This document shows positions 8,738 to 17,372 of a stretch of 64,000 nt of DNA, piece after piece (position 1 is the stretch's first letter; every line of letters begins with the position of its first letter). Position numbers and translations under genes: made by a program. The stretch is from an uncultured Opitutia bacterium. GTDB lineage: Bacteria > Verrucomicrobiota > Verrucomicrobiia > Opitutales > Opitutaceae. The notes under the pieces were generated by a model. The model was not told where the DNA came from. It worked only from the letters and a program-made list of their open reading frames with translations, and did no database searches. The stretch lies in NCBI GenBank assembly GCA_903881475.1, contig CAIRTK010000066.1:100930-164929 (forward strand), given 5' to 3'.

Positions 8738-9647
8738 GCAAACCTCCATCGCCATCGTCGGCTCGGGTGCGATCGGCACCTTCTACGGTGCGCGGCTTTC
8801 GTTCGCAGGCGGGCAGGTCCGCTTCCTGATGCGCAGCGATCTCGCCGCGGTGAAGGCGCACGGCATCACGCTGATCGAGGGAGAAGGTACGCGTACGCTC
8901 TCACCGGTCGCCGCCTTCGCCACCACCGCAGAAATCGGCCCGGTTGATCTGGTGTTCATTACGCTCAAGACGACGGCCAACCACGAGCTGGCCCGCCTCC
9001 TGCCGCCGCTGCTTCACACGGGCACGGTGGTCGTTACGCTGCAGAACGGGCTCGGCAACGAGGAGCTAGTCGCTTCGATTGTCGGCGCCGAACGCGTGGT
9101 GGGCGGACTCTGCTACATCGCCGCGAACCGGACCGCGCCGGGAGAAATCACGTGCCGCTATCCCGGCTCGATGGTGTTGGGCGAATTTACCGGGCCGGCG
9201 CTGGACCGCACGCGCGCCATCGCCGCATTATTCACGGCGGCGGGCATCCGCTGCAGCACCGAGGACAGCCTGGCGCAGGCGCGCTGGCGCAAGCTGGTGT
9301 GGAACGTGGCTTTCAACGGGCTCGCGGTTGCGGGCGGCGGGATCACCACGGATCAAATCCTGGCCTCGCCAGTGCTGGCCGCCCGGGTGCGTGTGCTGAT
9401 GGATGAGATCGCCGCTGCGGCCCGCGCGCTGGGCCATGAGATTTCAGAGTCGTTTATCCAGGAACAGATCACCCGCACGCCCGCCATCGGTGCGTACCGG
9501 CCTTCGACGTTGGTCGATTTCCTCGCCGGACGTGAACTCGAGCTCGAGGCCATCTGGGGCGAACCGTTGCGCCGTGGCCACGCCGCCGGCGTGGCGATGC
9601 CGGAGCTGGCGCGCCTTTACACAGAGCTGAAGACGGCCAGCAAGTGA
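8736..9647 (+). CDS. panE: 2-dehydropantoate 2-reductase family protein
   Basis: This 303-residue NADPH-dependent ketopantoate reductase family protein has an N-terminal Rossmann motif VGSGAIGTFYG (residues 8-18), the mid-domain LQNGLGNEE, and the C-terminal helical domain with the catalytic-Lys segment ARWRKLVWNVAFNGL. The family makes pantoate for pantothenate, and panC is close by, so this role is plausible. ApbA/PanE homologues also include reductases of other 2-oxo acids, so the gene symbol is tentative. The ATG lies inside the right arm of an intergenic repeat, with no clear Shine-Dalgarno sequence. Confidence 0.85.
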   Translation: MQTSIAIVGSGAIGTFYGARLSFAGGQVRFLMRSDLAAVKAHGITLIEGEGTRTLSPVAAFATTAEIGPVDLVFITLKTTANHELARLLPPLLHTGTVVVTLQNGLGNEELVASIVGAERVVGGLCYIAANRTAPGEITCRYPGSMVLGEFTGPALDRTRAIAALFTAAGIRCSTEDSLAQARWRKLVWNVAFNGLAVAGGGITTDQILASPVLAARVRVLMDEIAAAARALGHEISESFIQEQITRTPAIGAYRPSTLVDFLAGRELELEAIWGEPLRRGHAAGVAMPELARLYTELKTASK

Positions 9648-9841
9648 CAAGGGGTAAGTTACAAGTGACAAGAATTCCGGAGTAGGGCGGGTCTTTGACC
9701 CGCTCTGATTGTCATTGCGAGGAAGCCCGACGGGCTGACGTGGCAATCCATCGGCTGTTCAAGCAAGGCGGGTCAAAGACCCGCCCTACCGCGATCCACG
9801 CCAAATTTCCTCTTGTTACTTGATCTTTGTCCCTTGTCACT
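9643..9841. repeat. three nested inverted repeats in one spacer
   Basis: The outer arms are 9643-9674 (AGTGACAAGGGGTAAGTTAC...) and 9811-9841 (TCTTGTTACTTGATCTTTGT...). The inner arms are 9682-9703 (GTAGGGCGGGTCTTTGACCC...) and 9768-9789 (GCGGGTCAAAGACCCGCCCTAC). The central stretch at 9709-9750 holds a TGTCATTGCGAGGAAG motif and its own short stem. The outer left arm starts in the panE stop codon. Confidence 0.85.
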
Positions 9842-9871
9842 CGTCAGCGCGGCCCGGCCGCACTGGCCCCT

Positions 9872-10711
9872 ATGAAACTCGGCGCGCACATCTATCTCTG
9901 GACGGAGCGCTGGTCCGACGCCGAAACCGGCCTGTTCGAGCGGGCGCGCGGGCTCGGGCTGGACACCCTGGAGCTGGCGGTCGGACTTGATGTGAAATTC
10001 TCCGCCGCGCTCACGCGCCGCGCCGCGGAGTCGGCAGGCATGAACCTGCTGGTCGGGCCGGGCGGCGAATGGCCGGCGGGCGCGGATTTGTCGGACGACG
10101 ACCCGGCGAACCGTCGCGTCGCCTTGGAGTTTCACACCGGGATCATCAACCAGGCGGCCGAGCTTGGCGCGCTGGCATACGCCGGCGCGCTCTACGGCCG
10201 GCCGGGCAAGGTCCTGCGGCGCCGTCCGCCGCCGGATGAGCTGCCGCGCACCGCGGAGGGCCTGCACGCGCTGGCGGCCCACGCGCAGCGGGCGGGCGTG
10301 AAGCTGGTGCTCGAGCCGATGAGCCGGTTTCGCTCGCACGTGGTCAACACCCCGGCGCAGGCGCTGCAGCTGCTCACGCTGGCCGCGCATCCGAACCTCT
10401 TCATCCTGCTCGACACCTACCACCTCGTGACGGAAGTGCGCGACTACGCGGCGGCGATCCGTTCGGTCGGCGATCGACTCTGGGGCCTGCATGCCTGCGA
10501 AAACGACCGCGGTGTGCCGGGTGGCGGCCTGCTGCCGTGGCCGGAGATTTTCGCGGCGCTAAAGACGACGAAGGCCGAGTACGTCGGCTTCGAGGGCTAC
10601 AACACCGGCCTGGGCGACTTCGGCTGGCGACGCGGCATGTTTCAGAACGTGTGCCCCGACGGCGACGCGTTCGTGCGCGAGGCCGTGGCGTTCACCCGGC
10701 GTTTTTTGTAG
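9872..10711 (+). CDS. sugar epimerase/isomerase, TIM-barrel (D-psicose 3-epimerase-like)
   Basis: This 279-residue xylose-isomerase-like TIM barrel has the four metal/catalytic positions of ketose 3-epimerases at nearly family spacing: Glu148 (VLEPMSRF), Asp181 (LLDTYHL), His207 (GLHACEND) and Glu241 (GFEGYN). The open frame extends upstream to 9827, but the ATG at 9872 gives the normal start MKLGAHIYLW and lies just after the repeat, so it was chosen. D-psicose/tagatose 3-epimerase-like activity is likely; the natural sugar is unknown. It sits within the rhamnose-type block. Confidence 0.85.
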   Translation: MKLGAHIYLWTERWSDAETGLFERARGLGLDTLELAVGLDVKFSAALTRRAAESAGMNLLVGPGGEWPAGADLSDDDPANRRVALEFHTGIINQAAELGALAYAGALYGRPGKVLRRRPPPDELPRTAEGLHALAAHAQRAGVKLVLEPMSRFRSHVVNTPAQALQLLTLAAHPNLFILLDTYHLVTEVRDYAAAIRSVGDRLWGLHACENDRGVPGGGLLPWPEIFAALKTTKAEYVGFEGYNTGLGDFGWRRGMFQNVCPDGDAFVREAVAFTRRFL

Positions 10712-10741
10712 GGCGGGTTCGCTTGGACGACCCGTGAGTGG

Positions 10742-10797
10742 GTAGCGCAGGCATTCTGCCTGCATCAGATTCGGAGCAGGCAGGAGGGCTGCGCTAC
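10742..10797. repeat. intergenic inverted repeat
   Basis: Arms GTAGCGCAGGCATTCTGCC (from 10742) and GGCAGGAGGGCTGCGCTAC (to 10797) pair at most positions around a short loop. It could act as a terminator after the epimerase gene. The ends resemble the GTAGCGC/GCGCTAC hairpin at 22104-22120. Confidence 0.75.
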
Positions 10798-10864
10798 GGC
10801 GGCTCATCCGGCTTGTCCGCGATTGCAGGCTTGTCGCCGGTTTCGCACTGGTTGAGTTTGAGCC

Positions 10865-12874
10865 ATGCGCAAATTCATCCTCGCGGCGGCCGCTGTGCTT
10901 GCCTTCACGCTCGGTACGGTTCGTGCCGAGATTGACCCGAAGCAGTTCGATCCGGCGGTGAAGCCGCAGGACGACTTTTTCCACTACGTGAACGGCCCCT
11001 GGCTGAAGGCCACGGCGATCCCGCCCGAGTACAGCATGTGGGGCACCGCGATGAAGCTGGTGGACGGCAACTCCACGGCCCTCCGGGCGCTCTGCGAGCG
11101 CGCTGCCGCCAAGGGTGACGCCGGCACCGCGGCTGAGAAAATGGTCGGCGACTTTTATGCCAGCGGCATGGACCTGGCGGCGGTCAACGCCGCCGGCGCC
11201 GCCCCGCTCAAGCCCGAGTTTGACCGCATTGCGGCGCTCAAGACCCCGGCGGACGTGCTTGGCACGATCGCCCACCTGCACCAGCTCGGCGTCTCGGCCG
11301 GCTTCGATTTCGGCAGCGGGGCCGACTACGCGAACAGCTCCCAGGAAATCGCGCAGATCTACCAGGGCGGGCTCGGCCTGCCGGATCGCGACTATTATTT
11401 CCGCGACGACGAGAAGTCGAAGACCCTGCGGACCAAATATACCGCCCATGTTGCCAAGATGCTCGAACTCACGGGCGACACGCCCGAGGCCGCCCAGGCG
11501 GGCGCCGCCGCGGTGATGCGGATCGAGACGGCGCTGGCCAACGCCTCCCTCACGAAGGTCGTCCTCCGCAATCCCTACGCGCGCTACCACAAGATGCCGG
11601 TGACGAAGCTGCTGGCGCTCACGCCCGGCCTCGACTGGAACGCCTATTTCAAGGCGGTGGGCGCTCCGGCCTTCACCGAGCTCAACGTGGGCATGCCGGG
11701 CTTCTGCCAGGGCTTCGCCGCGCAACTCGCGCAGGCGCCCGTGGCCGACTGGCAGGCTTATCTGCGCTGGCATCTGGTGCACGATGCCGCCCGCTATCTC
11801 AGCGAGCCGTTCGTGCAGGAGAATTTCCAGTTCTATGGCGTTGCGCTCTTCGGCACGAAGGAGCTGCGGCCGCGCTGGAAGCGCGTCATCAGCTCGGTGG
11901 ATTCCGGCGTGGGTGACGCTCTCGGCCAGCTCTACGTCGCCGAGTATTTTCCGCCGGAGGCCAAGGCCCGCATGCTCCGGCTCGTGGGCAACCTGCGCGC
12001 CGCGATGGCGGAAAAGCTGAAGACCCTGGAGTGGATGGATGAGCCGACCCGCGCCAAGGCCCTGACCAAGCTCAATGCCCTCGGGGTGAAGATCGGCTAT
12101 CCCGACAAATGGAAGGACTACAGCACCCTGACCATCGACCGGGGCTCGTATGTCCTGAATGCGCTGCGCGCCAATGCCTATGAGACGCGCCGCGACCTCG
12201 CGAAGATCGGCCAGCCCGTTGACAAGACGGAGTGGGGCATGACGCCACCGACCGTGAACGCGTACTACAGCCCCCTGCGCAACGAGATCGTGTTTCCCGC
12301 GGGCTACCTCCAGCCGCCGATCTTCGACCCGAAGGCCGACGACGGCGCGAACTACGGCGCCATCGGCGCCACCATCGGCCATGAGATGACGCACGGCTTT
12401 GACGACCGGGGCCGCCAGTTCGACCCGTCCGGCAACCTCACGGACTGGTGGACGCCGGCGAGCGACGCCAAGTTCAAGGAGCGCGCGGCGCGCATTGTGA
12501 AGCAGTTCTCCTCCTACACGGTGCTCGACGGCCTCCACGTGAACGGCGAGTTGACGGAGGGCGAAAACATTGCCGACCTCGGCGGCCTCCGGATTGCTTA
12601 CGCGGCGCTGGAGAAGGAACTGGGCGACAAGCCGCGCGTGAAGATCGACGGGTTCACGCCGGAGCAGCGGTTCTTCATCAGCTACGCGATGGATTCGCGC
12701 AGCAAGTGGCGGCCCGAAGTGCTGCGGCTGATCGTGCAGACGGATCCGCATTCGCCGGATGAATTCCGCGTCAACGGCCCGCTGTCGAACTTGGATGAGT
12801 TCGCGAAGGCCTTCGACGTCCCCGAGGGCGCCCCGATGCGCCGCCCCGTCGCCGACCGCGTGTCGATCTGGTAA
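10865..12874 (+). CDS. pepO: secreted M13-family (neprilysin-like) zinc metallopeptidase
   Basis: This 669-residue peptidase has a cleavable signal peptide (residues 1-19, ending VRAE) and the M13 N-terminal cap (FDPAVKPQDDFFHYVNGPWL). The substrate motif NAYYSP is present, as is the zinc site HEMTH at 506-510, with the third ligand in ENIADLGGL. The protein ends DRVSIW; the final Trp is conserved, but the Cys usually found in the CxxW ending is replaced. It cleaves oligopeptides in the periplasm or outside the cell. A clean terminator follows 24 bases after the stop, so it is probably monocistronic. Confidence 0.92.
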   Translation: MRKFILAAAAVLAFTLGTVRAEIDPKQFDPAVKPQDDFFHYVNGPWLKATAIPPEYSMWGTAMKLVDGNSTALRALCERAAAKGDAGTAAEKMVGDFYASGMDLAAVNAAGAAPLKPEFDRIAALKTPADVLGTIAHLHQLGVSAGFDFGSGADYANSSQEIAQIYQGGLGLPDRDYYFRDDEKSKTLRTKYTAHVAKMLELTGDTPEAAQAGAAAVMRIETALANASLTKVVLRNPYARYHKMPVTKLLALTPGLDWNAYFKAVGAPAFTELNVGMPGFCQGFAAQLAQAPVADWQAYLRWHLVHDAARYLSEPFVQENFQFYGVALFGTKELRPRWKRVISSVDSGVGDALGQLYVAEYFPPEAKARMLRLVGNLRAAMAEKLKTLEWMDEPTRAKALTKLNALGVKIGYPDKWKDYSTLTIDRGSYVLNALRANAYETRRDLAKIGQPVDKTEWGMTPPTVNAYYSPLRNEIVFPAGYLQPPIFDPKADDGANYGAIGATIGHEMTHGFDDRGRQFDPSGNLTDWWTPASDAKFKERAARIVKQFSSYTVLDGLHVNGELTEGENIADLGGLRIAYAALEKELGDKPRVKIDGFTPEQRFFISYAMDSRSKWRPEVLRLIVQTDPHSPDEFRVNGPLSNLDEFAKAFDVPEGAPMRRPVADRVSIW

Positions 12875-12897
12875 GCGCGGCATAAACGACTCTCTCC

Positions 12898-12928
12898 AAA
12901 GGCGCGGACCAACCTCCGCGCCTTTTTC
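12898..12928 (+). terminator. Rho-independent terminator of the M13 peptidase gene
   Basis: The stem AAAGGCGCGGA / TCCGCGCCTTT is perfect over 11 pairs, with a 5-6 base loop and a following T run. It lies 24 bases beyond the peptidase stop codon. Confidence 0.9.
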
Positions 12929-12956
12929 GCACCCATTTTTCTGCCGCCCGTAGCAG

Positions 12957-13010
12957 CCGACGTAAGGAGGCTGAGGCAACGCCGTATTTCCAGCGGCCTC
13001 CTGTAGTCGG
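12957..13010. repeat. short intergenic inverted repeat
   Basis: CCGACGTAAGGAGGC (12957-12971) pairs with GCCTCCTGTAGTCGG (12996-13010) with about three mismatches. It is one of two inverted repeats between the peptidase gene and the A+T-rich lipoprotein gene. Confidence 0.6.
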
Positions 13011-13025
13011 ACCCGTTTCGGAGGG

Positions 13026-13060
13026 AAACCCAATGTCACGTATTACGTGACATTCGGTTT
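13026..13060. promoter_or_regulatory. 35-bp near-perfect palindrome, candidate operator
   Basis: The core AATGTCACGTA / T / TACGTGACATT (13032-13054) is a perfect palindrome. With one mismatched pair it extends to AAACC...GGTTT, for arms of 17. It is unlike the other spacer repeats, which have long loops. The loop here is one base, so it looks like a two-fold protein-binding site rather than an RNA hairpin. It is 103 bp upstream of the lipoprotein ATG. Confidence 0.55.
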
Positions 13061-13162
13061 AGGTCTCTTTGAGGAGAATTCTGTCAAGAGTCACGATTGG
13101 GTCGCCTTTGTCGTGTCCCGCTCCTTGACCCCTTTATTGCTCCTCTCTACAAATCGCCCGCC

Positions 13163-13975
13163 ATGAAATTTGCATCATTCCAAGCAATTTCAACTGGGCT
13201 CGCATTTTTGGTAGTTGGGATGACTGGTTGCCAAAGCCCTTACTCAAAATTCTACACCAACTCGCTTCCCCCTAAATTCGAGCGCTATTTGCTCCCGCAT
13301 ATTGGCGAGACACAGTACTACTCAACTTCGATTGATGAACGAAAGGCAGGGATCGAAGCAATAGTCCGGCGCGGGTATAACGTCATTGGTTACGCTTCGT
13401 TTGAAGGGAACGCTGGAGATTATACCTCTTCGCTTCATGCGAAGGCAAAGGAGGTACAAGCTGATATCGTCCTGCTGAGTAGTTCATATGCAGGAACCCG
13501 GAGCGGCGTGATGCCTTTGGTTACCTATCAACCTGGTCAGAGCTCTACAACGTACGCCAGCGGTCAAATAGGAGGAACGAACTATACAGGTACATCCACC
13601 ACTACATCGCCCGGGACAATTAATACCACGTACGTTCCTTACAACATCGAACGTGACAACTATAGCGCCATCTTCTTCCGCAAGTATCATTACCTCATCG
13701 GAGCCAGATGGCATCCTCTAAACGATGACCAGCGGAGGGAATTACAGCGAAATGCTGGATTGGTCGTAGATACTGTAATTGATGGCACGCCTGCATTTGT
13801 AGCCAATGTTCTACCCGGGGATATTTTGCTCACTATGGATGGTGACGCGATAATCTCGACAGAATGGTTGAATACGCGGTCTGTCGAAAAGGCAGGGCAG
13901 GTCGTGAAATTTTTGGTGTTAAGAAACGGAGTGGAAAAGATCATCGAGTTGAGGATTAACCCGGATACTCCCTAG
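13163..13975 (+). CDS. A+T-rich PDZ-domain lipoprotein, function unknown
   Basis: The encoded protein has 270 residues when started at the ATG at 13163, which gives a signal peptide ending MTGC. The open frame runs back to 13097, but the extra 22 residues are not signal-like. After the Cys comes an unrecognised domain (ERYLLPHIGETQYYSTSIDERKAG...), then a Gly/Thr/Ser/Asn-rich linker around GQIGGTNYTGTSTTTSPG. A C-terminal PDZ fold follows (VIDGTPAFVANVLPGDILLTMDGD). Base composition is clearly lower in G+C than every neighbour, which suggests recent transfer. It is convergent with rhamnulokinase, 17 bases apart. PDZ proteins of this kind often dock onto envelope proteases, but no partner is evident. 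Confidence 0.7.
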   Translation: MKFASFQAISTGLAFLVVGMTGCQSPYSKFYTNSLPPKFERYLLPHIGETQYYSTSIDERKAGIEAIVRRGYNVIGYASFEGNAGDYTSSLHAKAKEVQADIVLLSSSYAGTRSGVMPLVTYQPGQSSTTYASGQIGGTNYTGTSTTTSPGTINTTYVPYNIERDNYSAIFFRKYHYLIGARWHPLNDDQRRELQRNAGLVVDTVIDGTPAFVANVLPGDILLTMDGDAIISTEWLNTRSVEKAGQVVKFLVLRNGVEKIIELRINPDTP

Positions 13976-13992
13976 CAATGCATTTTGCCTCT

Positions 13993-15432
13993 TTAAGCTA
14001 CCAGAAGCTCGTGCGGCAAATAAGTCTTCTGTTGCAGATTCTCGCCCAGTAGCCGCCGGAACGTCGCCAAGTTCTTCACCGCTCCCAGCGCGATCAGCTG
14101 GCTCGCCATGTTGCCGACGGCGGTGCCTTCGAGGTTGAAGGAGATCACGGGAATCCCTGCAGCGTCGGCGGTGGCCTGGCAGAGCAGGCGGTTCTTCGAG
14201 CCGCCGCCGACCATCAGGATGCGGCGGAATTTCTTGCCCGTCATCGCCTCGAAATTTGCGGCGGCAACGGCGTGGCCGCGACCGAGGGAGTCGCAGATGA
14301 GCCGGGTATAGCCGGCAAGGTTCTTGGGCGCGGCGGCCTTCTTCCGCTTCAACTGGGCGTCGATCGCGGCGCGCATGGACTTCGGCGCTGTAAACGCGGG
14401 GTCGGCGGGATCGAGCAGCACCGCAGGCGCGGGCAGTTTGCTGGCGGCGGCGATCAGGGCGTCCCAGTCGCGCGGCGACTGCGGCCGCGTGCTGAAGCCG
14501 GCCATCGTCTGCTCCAGCAGGAACAGCCCGACGACATTCGTGAGCGGCCGGTAGCCACCGAGGCCGGTGCGCTCGTTGGCGACGCGCGCGGCGAGCGCCG
14601 CGGGACCGAGCAGAGGCTGGTCGCTTTCGAATCCCACGAGCGACCATGTGCCGGAGCTGAGGAAGAGGTCGCCGCCCTCGGGTGACGCAGGCATGGCGTC
14701 ATAGGCGCTGGCGGTGTCGTGGCCGGGGACGGCGATCACCTGGGCGCCGGCGAGCTCGGGGAGCGCGGTGACGCGGCCGAGTTTCTTGCCCGACAGCACG
14801 GGCGTCGTGAACCACGACGGCGGGATGCGGAAATGCTCCAGGGCCGTCCGCGACCAGTCGCGCGAATGCACGTCGAGGAGCTGCGAGGTGCTGGCAACGG
14901 TGAACTCGTTCTCGGCGCGGCCGCTGAGGAGGAAGTTGAAATAATCCGGCAGGAACAGGCAACGCGTGGCGAGATCGGTGAGCGCGGGGCAGCTGGCGAC
15001 GGCCTCGGCGAGCTGGAGGCTGGAGTTGTAGAAGACGTTCGGGATGCCGGTCGCGGCGTAGATGCGGTCGGCGCCGTTGGCGGCCAGGGCCTTCAGGCCG
15101 GTCTGGGTGCGGTTGTCGCGGTAGGCGTGGACGGGAAACACCAGCCGGCCGGAGTCATTGAGGAGGACGTGGTCGCAGCCCCAGGTGTCGACGCCGACCG
15201 AGGCGAGCTTGGCGCCGCGGGGCAGGGCGGCGACGGCCTTGCGCAGGCCAGTCTGCACCTCGTGCCAGAGCGTGCCGATTTCCCAGTAGGCGTGGGCGCC
15301 GAGTTCACGGTAGGTGTTCGGGAAGCGGTGAACCTCGTTGAGCGTGAGCCGGTTTTTGGCCCACGTGCCGAGGATGACGCGGCCACTGGTGGCGCCGAGA
15401 TCGACGGCAGCGGTGAAAATCGGAATAGCCAT
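13993..15432 (-). CDS. rhaB: rhamnulokinase (FGGY-family carbohydrate kinase)
   Basis: This 479-residue FGGY kinase phosphorylates L-rhamnulose to L-rhamnulose-1-phosphate, the substrate of the aldolase/SDR fusion 5.4 kb away. The N-terminal phosphate loop VDLGATSGRVILG, VGVDTWGCDHVLL, the segment VPGHDTASA, SSGTWSLVG, the C-terminal EGTAVGNMASQ and the ATP-binding GGGSKNRLLCQ match the rhamnulokinase branch. It is encoded on the opposite strand from the other sugar genes. Its 3' end converges on the lipoprotein gene. Confidence 0.9.
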   Translation of the reverse strand: MAIPIFTAAVDLGATSGRVILGTWAKNRLTLNEVHRFPNTYRELGAHAYWEIGTLWHEVQTGLRKAVAALPRGAKLASVGVDTWGCDHVLLNDSGRLVFPVHAYRDNRTQTGLKALAANGADRIYAATGIPNVFYNSSLQLAEAVASCPALTDLATRCLFLPDYFNFLLSGRAENEFTVASTSQLLDVHSRDWSRTALEHFRIPPSWFTTPVLSGKKLGRVTALPELAGAQVIAVPGHDTASAYDAMPASPEGGDLFLSSGTWSLVGFESDQPLLGPAALAARVANERTGLGGYRPLTNVVGLFLLEQTMAGFSTRPQSPRDWDALIAAASKLPAPAVLLDPADPAFTAPKSMRAAIDAQLKRKKAAAPKNLAGYTRLICDSLGRGHAVAAANFEAMTGKKFRRILMVGGGSKNRLLCQATADAAGIPVISFNLEGTAVGNMASQLIALGAVKNLATFRRLLGENLQQKTYLPHELLVA

Positions 15433-15527
15433 GGGGTAGATGGAATATGGGAGTTAGAAGATCGGGGTGGAGCGACTTGCCCTCAAGGCGCTGGGCGAAG
15501 TCTAGGGTGGAAGAAGAACCGGGATTA

Positions 15528-15612
15528 TTTTTACAGGAGATAACTGAGAGAATGGAGAGGGGAGATTTCGACTGATTTCGTTTCTCTGTCTCCTCAGTTA
15601 CCTCCTGTAAAA
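15528..15612. repeat. TTTTTACAGG-type inverted repeat
   Basis: TTTTTACAGGAGATAACTGA (from 15528) pairs with TCAGTTACCTCCTGTAAAA (to 15612). The same arm sequence recurs at 32804-32989 and 61092-61161, always between genes. Confidence 0.85.
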
Positions 15613-15626
15613 CCAGATCGAATGTC

Positions 15627-17126
15627 TCAGCCGAGGTGCAGAATCTCGTTCGCCCGGCGCTGGGCGTTGCGGAAGAAATCCGCGTTTCCGGCGAGTTTGA
15701 TATCCACGTCGTACGTGGGGATCATTTCCTTCAGGCGGGCCCGGCCGGCCTCGCTGGCCACCAGGTGCGGGAAGCACAGCTTGATCACCTCGAGCACGAT
15801 GTTCACCGACACCGACGCGCCCGGCGAGGCGCCCAGGAGGGCGGAAATGGTACGGTCGGAGTTGGTGATGACCTCGGTGCCGTAATGGACGATGCCGGCC
15901 TCGCCGTCGGTCTTCTTGATGGCTTGCACGCGGATGCCGGCGTCGATCAGCTTCCAGTCCGCCGCCTTGGCCGCCGGGTAGAAAATGTGCAGCACCTCCA
16001 TGCGGTCGGCCATGCTCTGCGTGCCCTGCTGGATGAGGTAGCGGACGAGCGGCAGGTTGCTAGCCCCGATCTTGAGTAGCGTGGCGAGGTTGTCGGGTTT
16101 GATGGAGCCCGGGAGATCGGTCCAGCTGCCCTTCTTGTGGAGGAACTTCGTGGTCCACGCCGCGAAGGGCCCGAACAGGAGCGTCTTCTTGCCATCGAGC
16201 ACGCGGGTGTCGAGGTGCGGCACAGCCATCGTGGGCGCAGCGTCGAGGGCCTGGCCATAGACCTTGGCCTGGTGCCGTTGGACGATCGCGGGGTTGTCGC
16301 AGACGAGCCACTGCCCGCCGATCGGGAAGCCGCCGAGGCCCTTGCTCTCGGCGATGCCGGATTTCTGGAGCAGGTGCAGGCTGCCGCCGCCGGCGCCGAC
16401 GAAGACGAACTTGGCGTGGTTCTGGCGGAGCTCGCCCGTGGCGAGGTCCCTGCTGAAGACATCCCAGCCGGTGTCGTTTTTCTTCAGGTCCACCACCCGG
16501 TGGTTGGAAGCGATGCCGCAGCGATCCTGGCGCTCGAGCCAGCCGAGGAGCTTGCGGGAGATGACGCCGAAGTTCACGTCGGTGCCGGCGTCCATCCTGG
16601 TCGCGGCGATGGGAACGTTGGCGCGGCCCTCGGTGAGCAGGGGCGCCCAGCGGCCGATGACGTCCCGGTCGGTGGTGTACTCCATTTCGCGGAAAAAATG
16701 GTGCGCGGACATGCCGGAGTGGCGGGCCTTCAGGAAACCGACCTGCTCTTCGCCGTGCACGAAGCTGAGGTGGGCGACGGGGTTGATGAACTCCTTCGGG
16801 TTATCGACCATCCCGCTGGCCACGGCGTAGCTCCAGAACTGCTTGGACTGCTCGAACTGCTCGAAGATCCCGATGGCCTTGGCGACGTTCACGGAACCGT
16901 CGGCCTCGCGCTTCGGCGTGTAGCTCAGCTCGCAGATGCCGGCGTGGCCGGTGCCGGCGTTGTTCCAGCCGTGGGAGCTCTCCTGCGCGAGGTCCTCGGT
17001 GACCTCATAAACCTGGAGAGAGAGGCCTGGCTCCAGCCGCTTGAGGAGGGCGCCGAGGTTGGCGGACATGACGCCGCTGCCGATCAGGATGACATCGGGG
17101 TTTTCGATGTGCGTGGAGTGCTTCAT
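15627..17126 (-). CDS. mqo: malate:quinone oxidoreductase
   Basis: This 499-residue peripheral membrane FAD enzyme oxidises malate to oxaloacetate and passes electrons to quinone. The FAD-binding start VILIGSGVMSANLGALL (about residues 13-29), SSHGWNNAGTGHAG, YTTDRDVIGRWAPLL, VGAGGGSLHLLQKSGI and the C-terminal SPGASVSVNIVLEVI are diagnostic of Mqo. The open frame continues far upstream antisense to the OPT gene, so the ATG at 17124-17126 (MKHSTHIENPD) was chosen from the family start. Confidence 0.94.
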   Translation of the reverse strand: MKHSTHIENPDVILIGSGVMSANLGALLKRLEPGLSLQVYEVTEDLAQESSHGWNNAGTGHAGICELSYTPKREADGSVNVAKAIGIFEQFEQSKQFWSYAVASGMVDNPKEFINPVAHLSFVHGEEQVGFLKARHSGMSAHHFFREMEYTTDRDVIGRWAPLLTEGRANVPIAATRMDAGTDVNFGVISRKLLGWLERQDRCGIASNHRVVDLKKNDTGWDVFSRDLATGELRQNHAKFVFVGAGGGSLHLLQKSGIAESKGLGGFPIGGQWLVCDNPAIVQRHQAKVYGQALDAAPTMAVPHLDTRVLDGKKTLLFGPFAAWTTKFLHKKGSWTDLPGSIKPDNLATLLKIGASNLPLVRYLIQQGTQSMADRMEVLHIFYPAAKAADWKLIDAGIRVQAIKKTDGEAGIVHYGTEVITNSDRTISALLGASPGASVSVNIVLEVIKLCFPHLVASEAGRARLKEMIPTYDVDIKLAGNADFFRNAQRRANEILHLG

Positions 17127-17190
17127 TGAATCGCCATCGCACCCCGAGGCGGCGGCGGCGTCAATCGCGGAGGGCGGCGGCTTCCGAACT

Positions 17191-17316
17191 GAACATCGAA
17201 CACTCAACTTCGACCTTCCAACTTTGAACTCGGACCCGAGGCATGGCAAAGGGCTGCGGCATTCCGGGTCATCGGGCGTTCGAAATTGGAAGGTCGAAGT
17301 TGAAGGTCCGATGTTC
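17191..17316. repeat. long intergenic inverted repeat
   Basis: The left arm at about 17191-17229 (GAACATCGAACACTCAAC, CTTCGACCTTCCAA) pairs with the right arm at 17278-17316 (TTGGAAGGTCGAAG, TTGAAGGTCCGATGTTC). It fills the divergent spacer between mqo and the OPT gene, so it cannot serve as a simple terminator here. Confidence 0.85.
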
Positions 17317-17372
17317 GCCCGGATTCGCATCCCAAGGCTTGATGCGGGCCGAATCCGTTTGCAGCTTCGATT

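Noticed and set aside
10559..13039. 826-codon minus-strand frame opposite the M13 peptidase
   Set aside because: It is low-complexity and His/Arg/Leu-rich, and it exactly mirrors a verified peptidase gene. It is also a G+C shadow.
15627..15645. Terminator function assigned to every spacer repeat
   Set aside because: Several repeats lie between divergent genes (17191, 32027), where a terminator makes no sense, and most lack a following T run.
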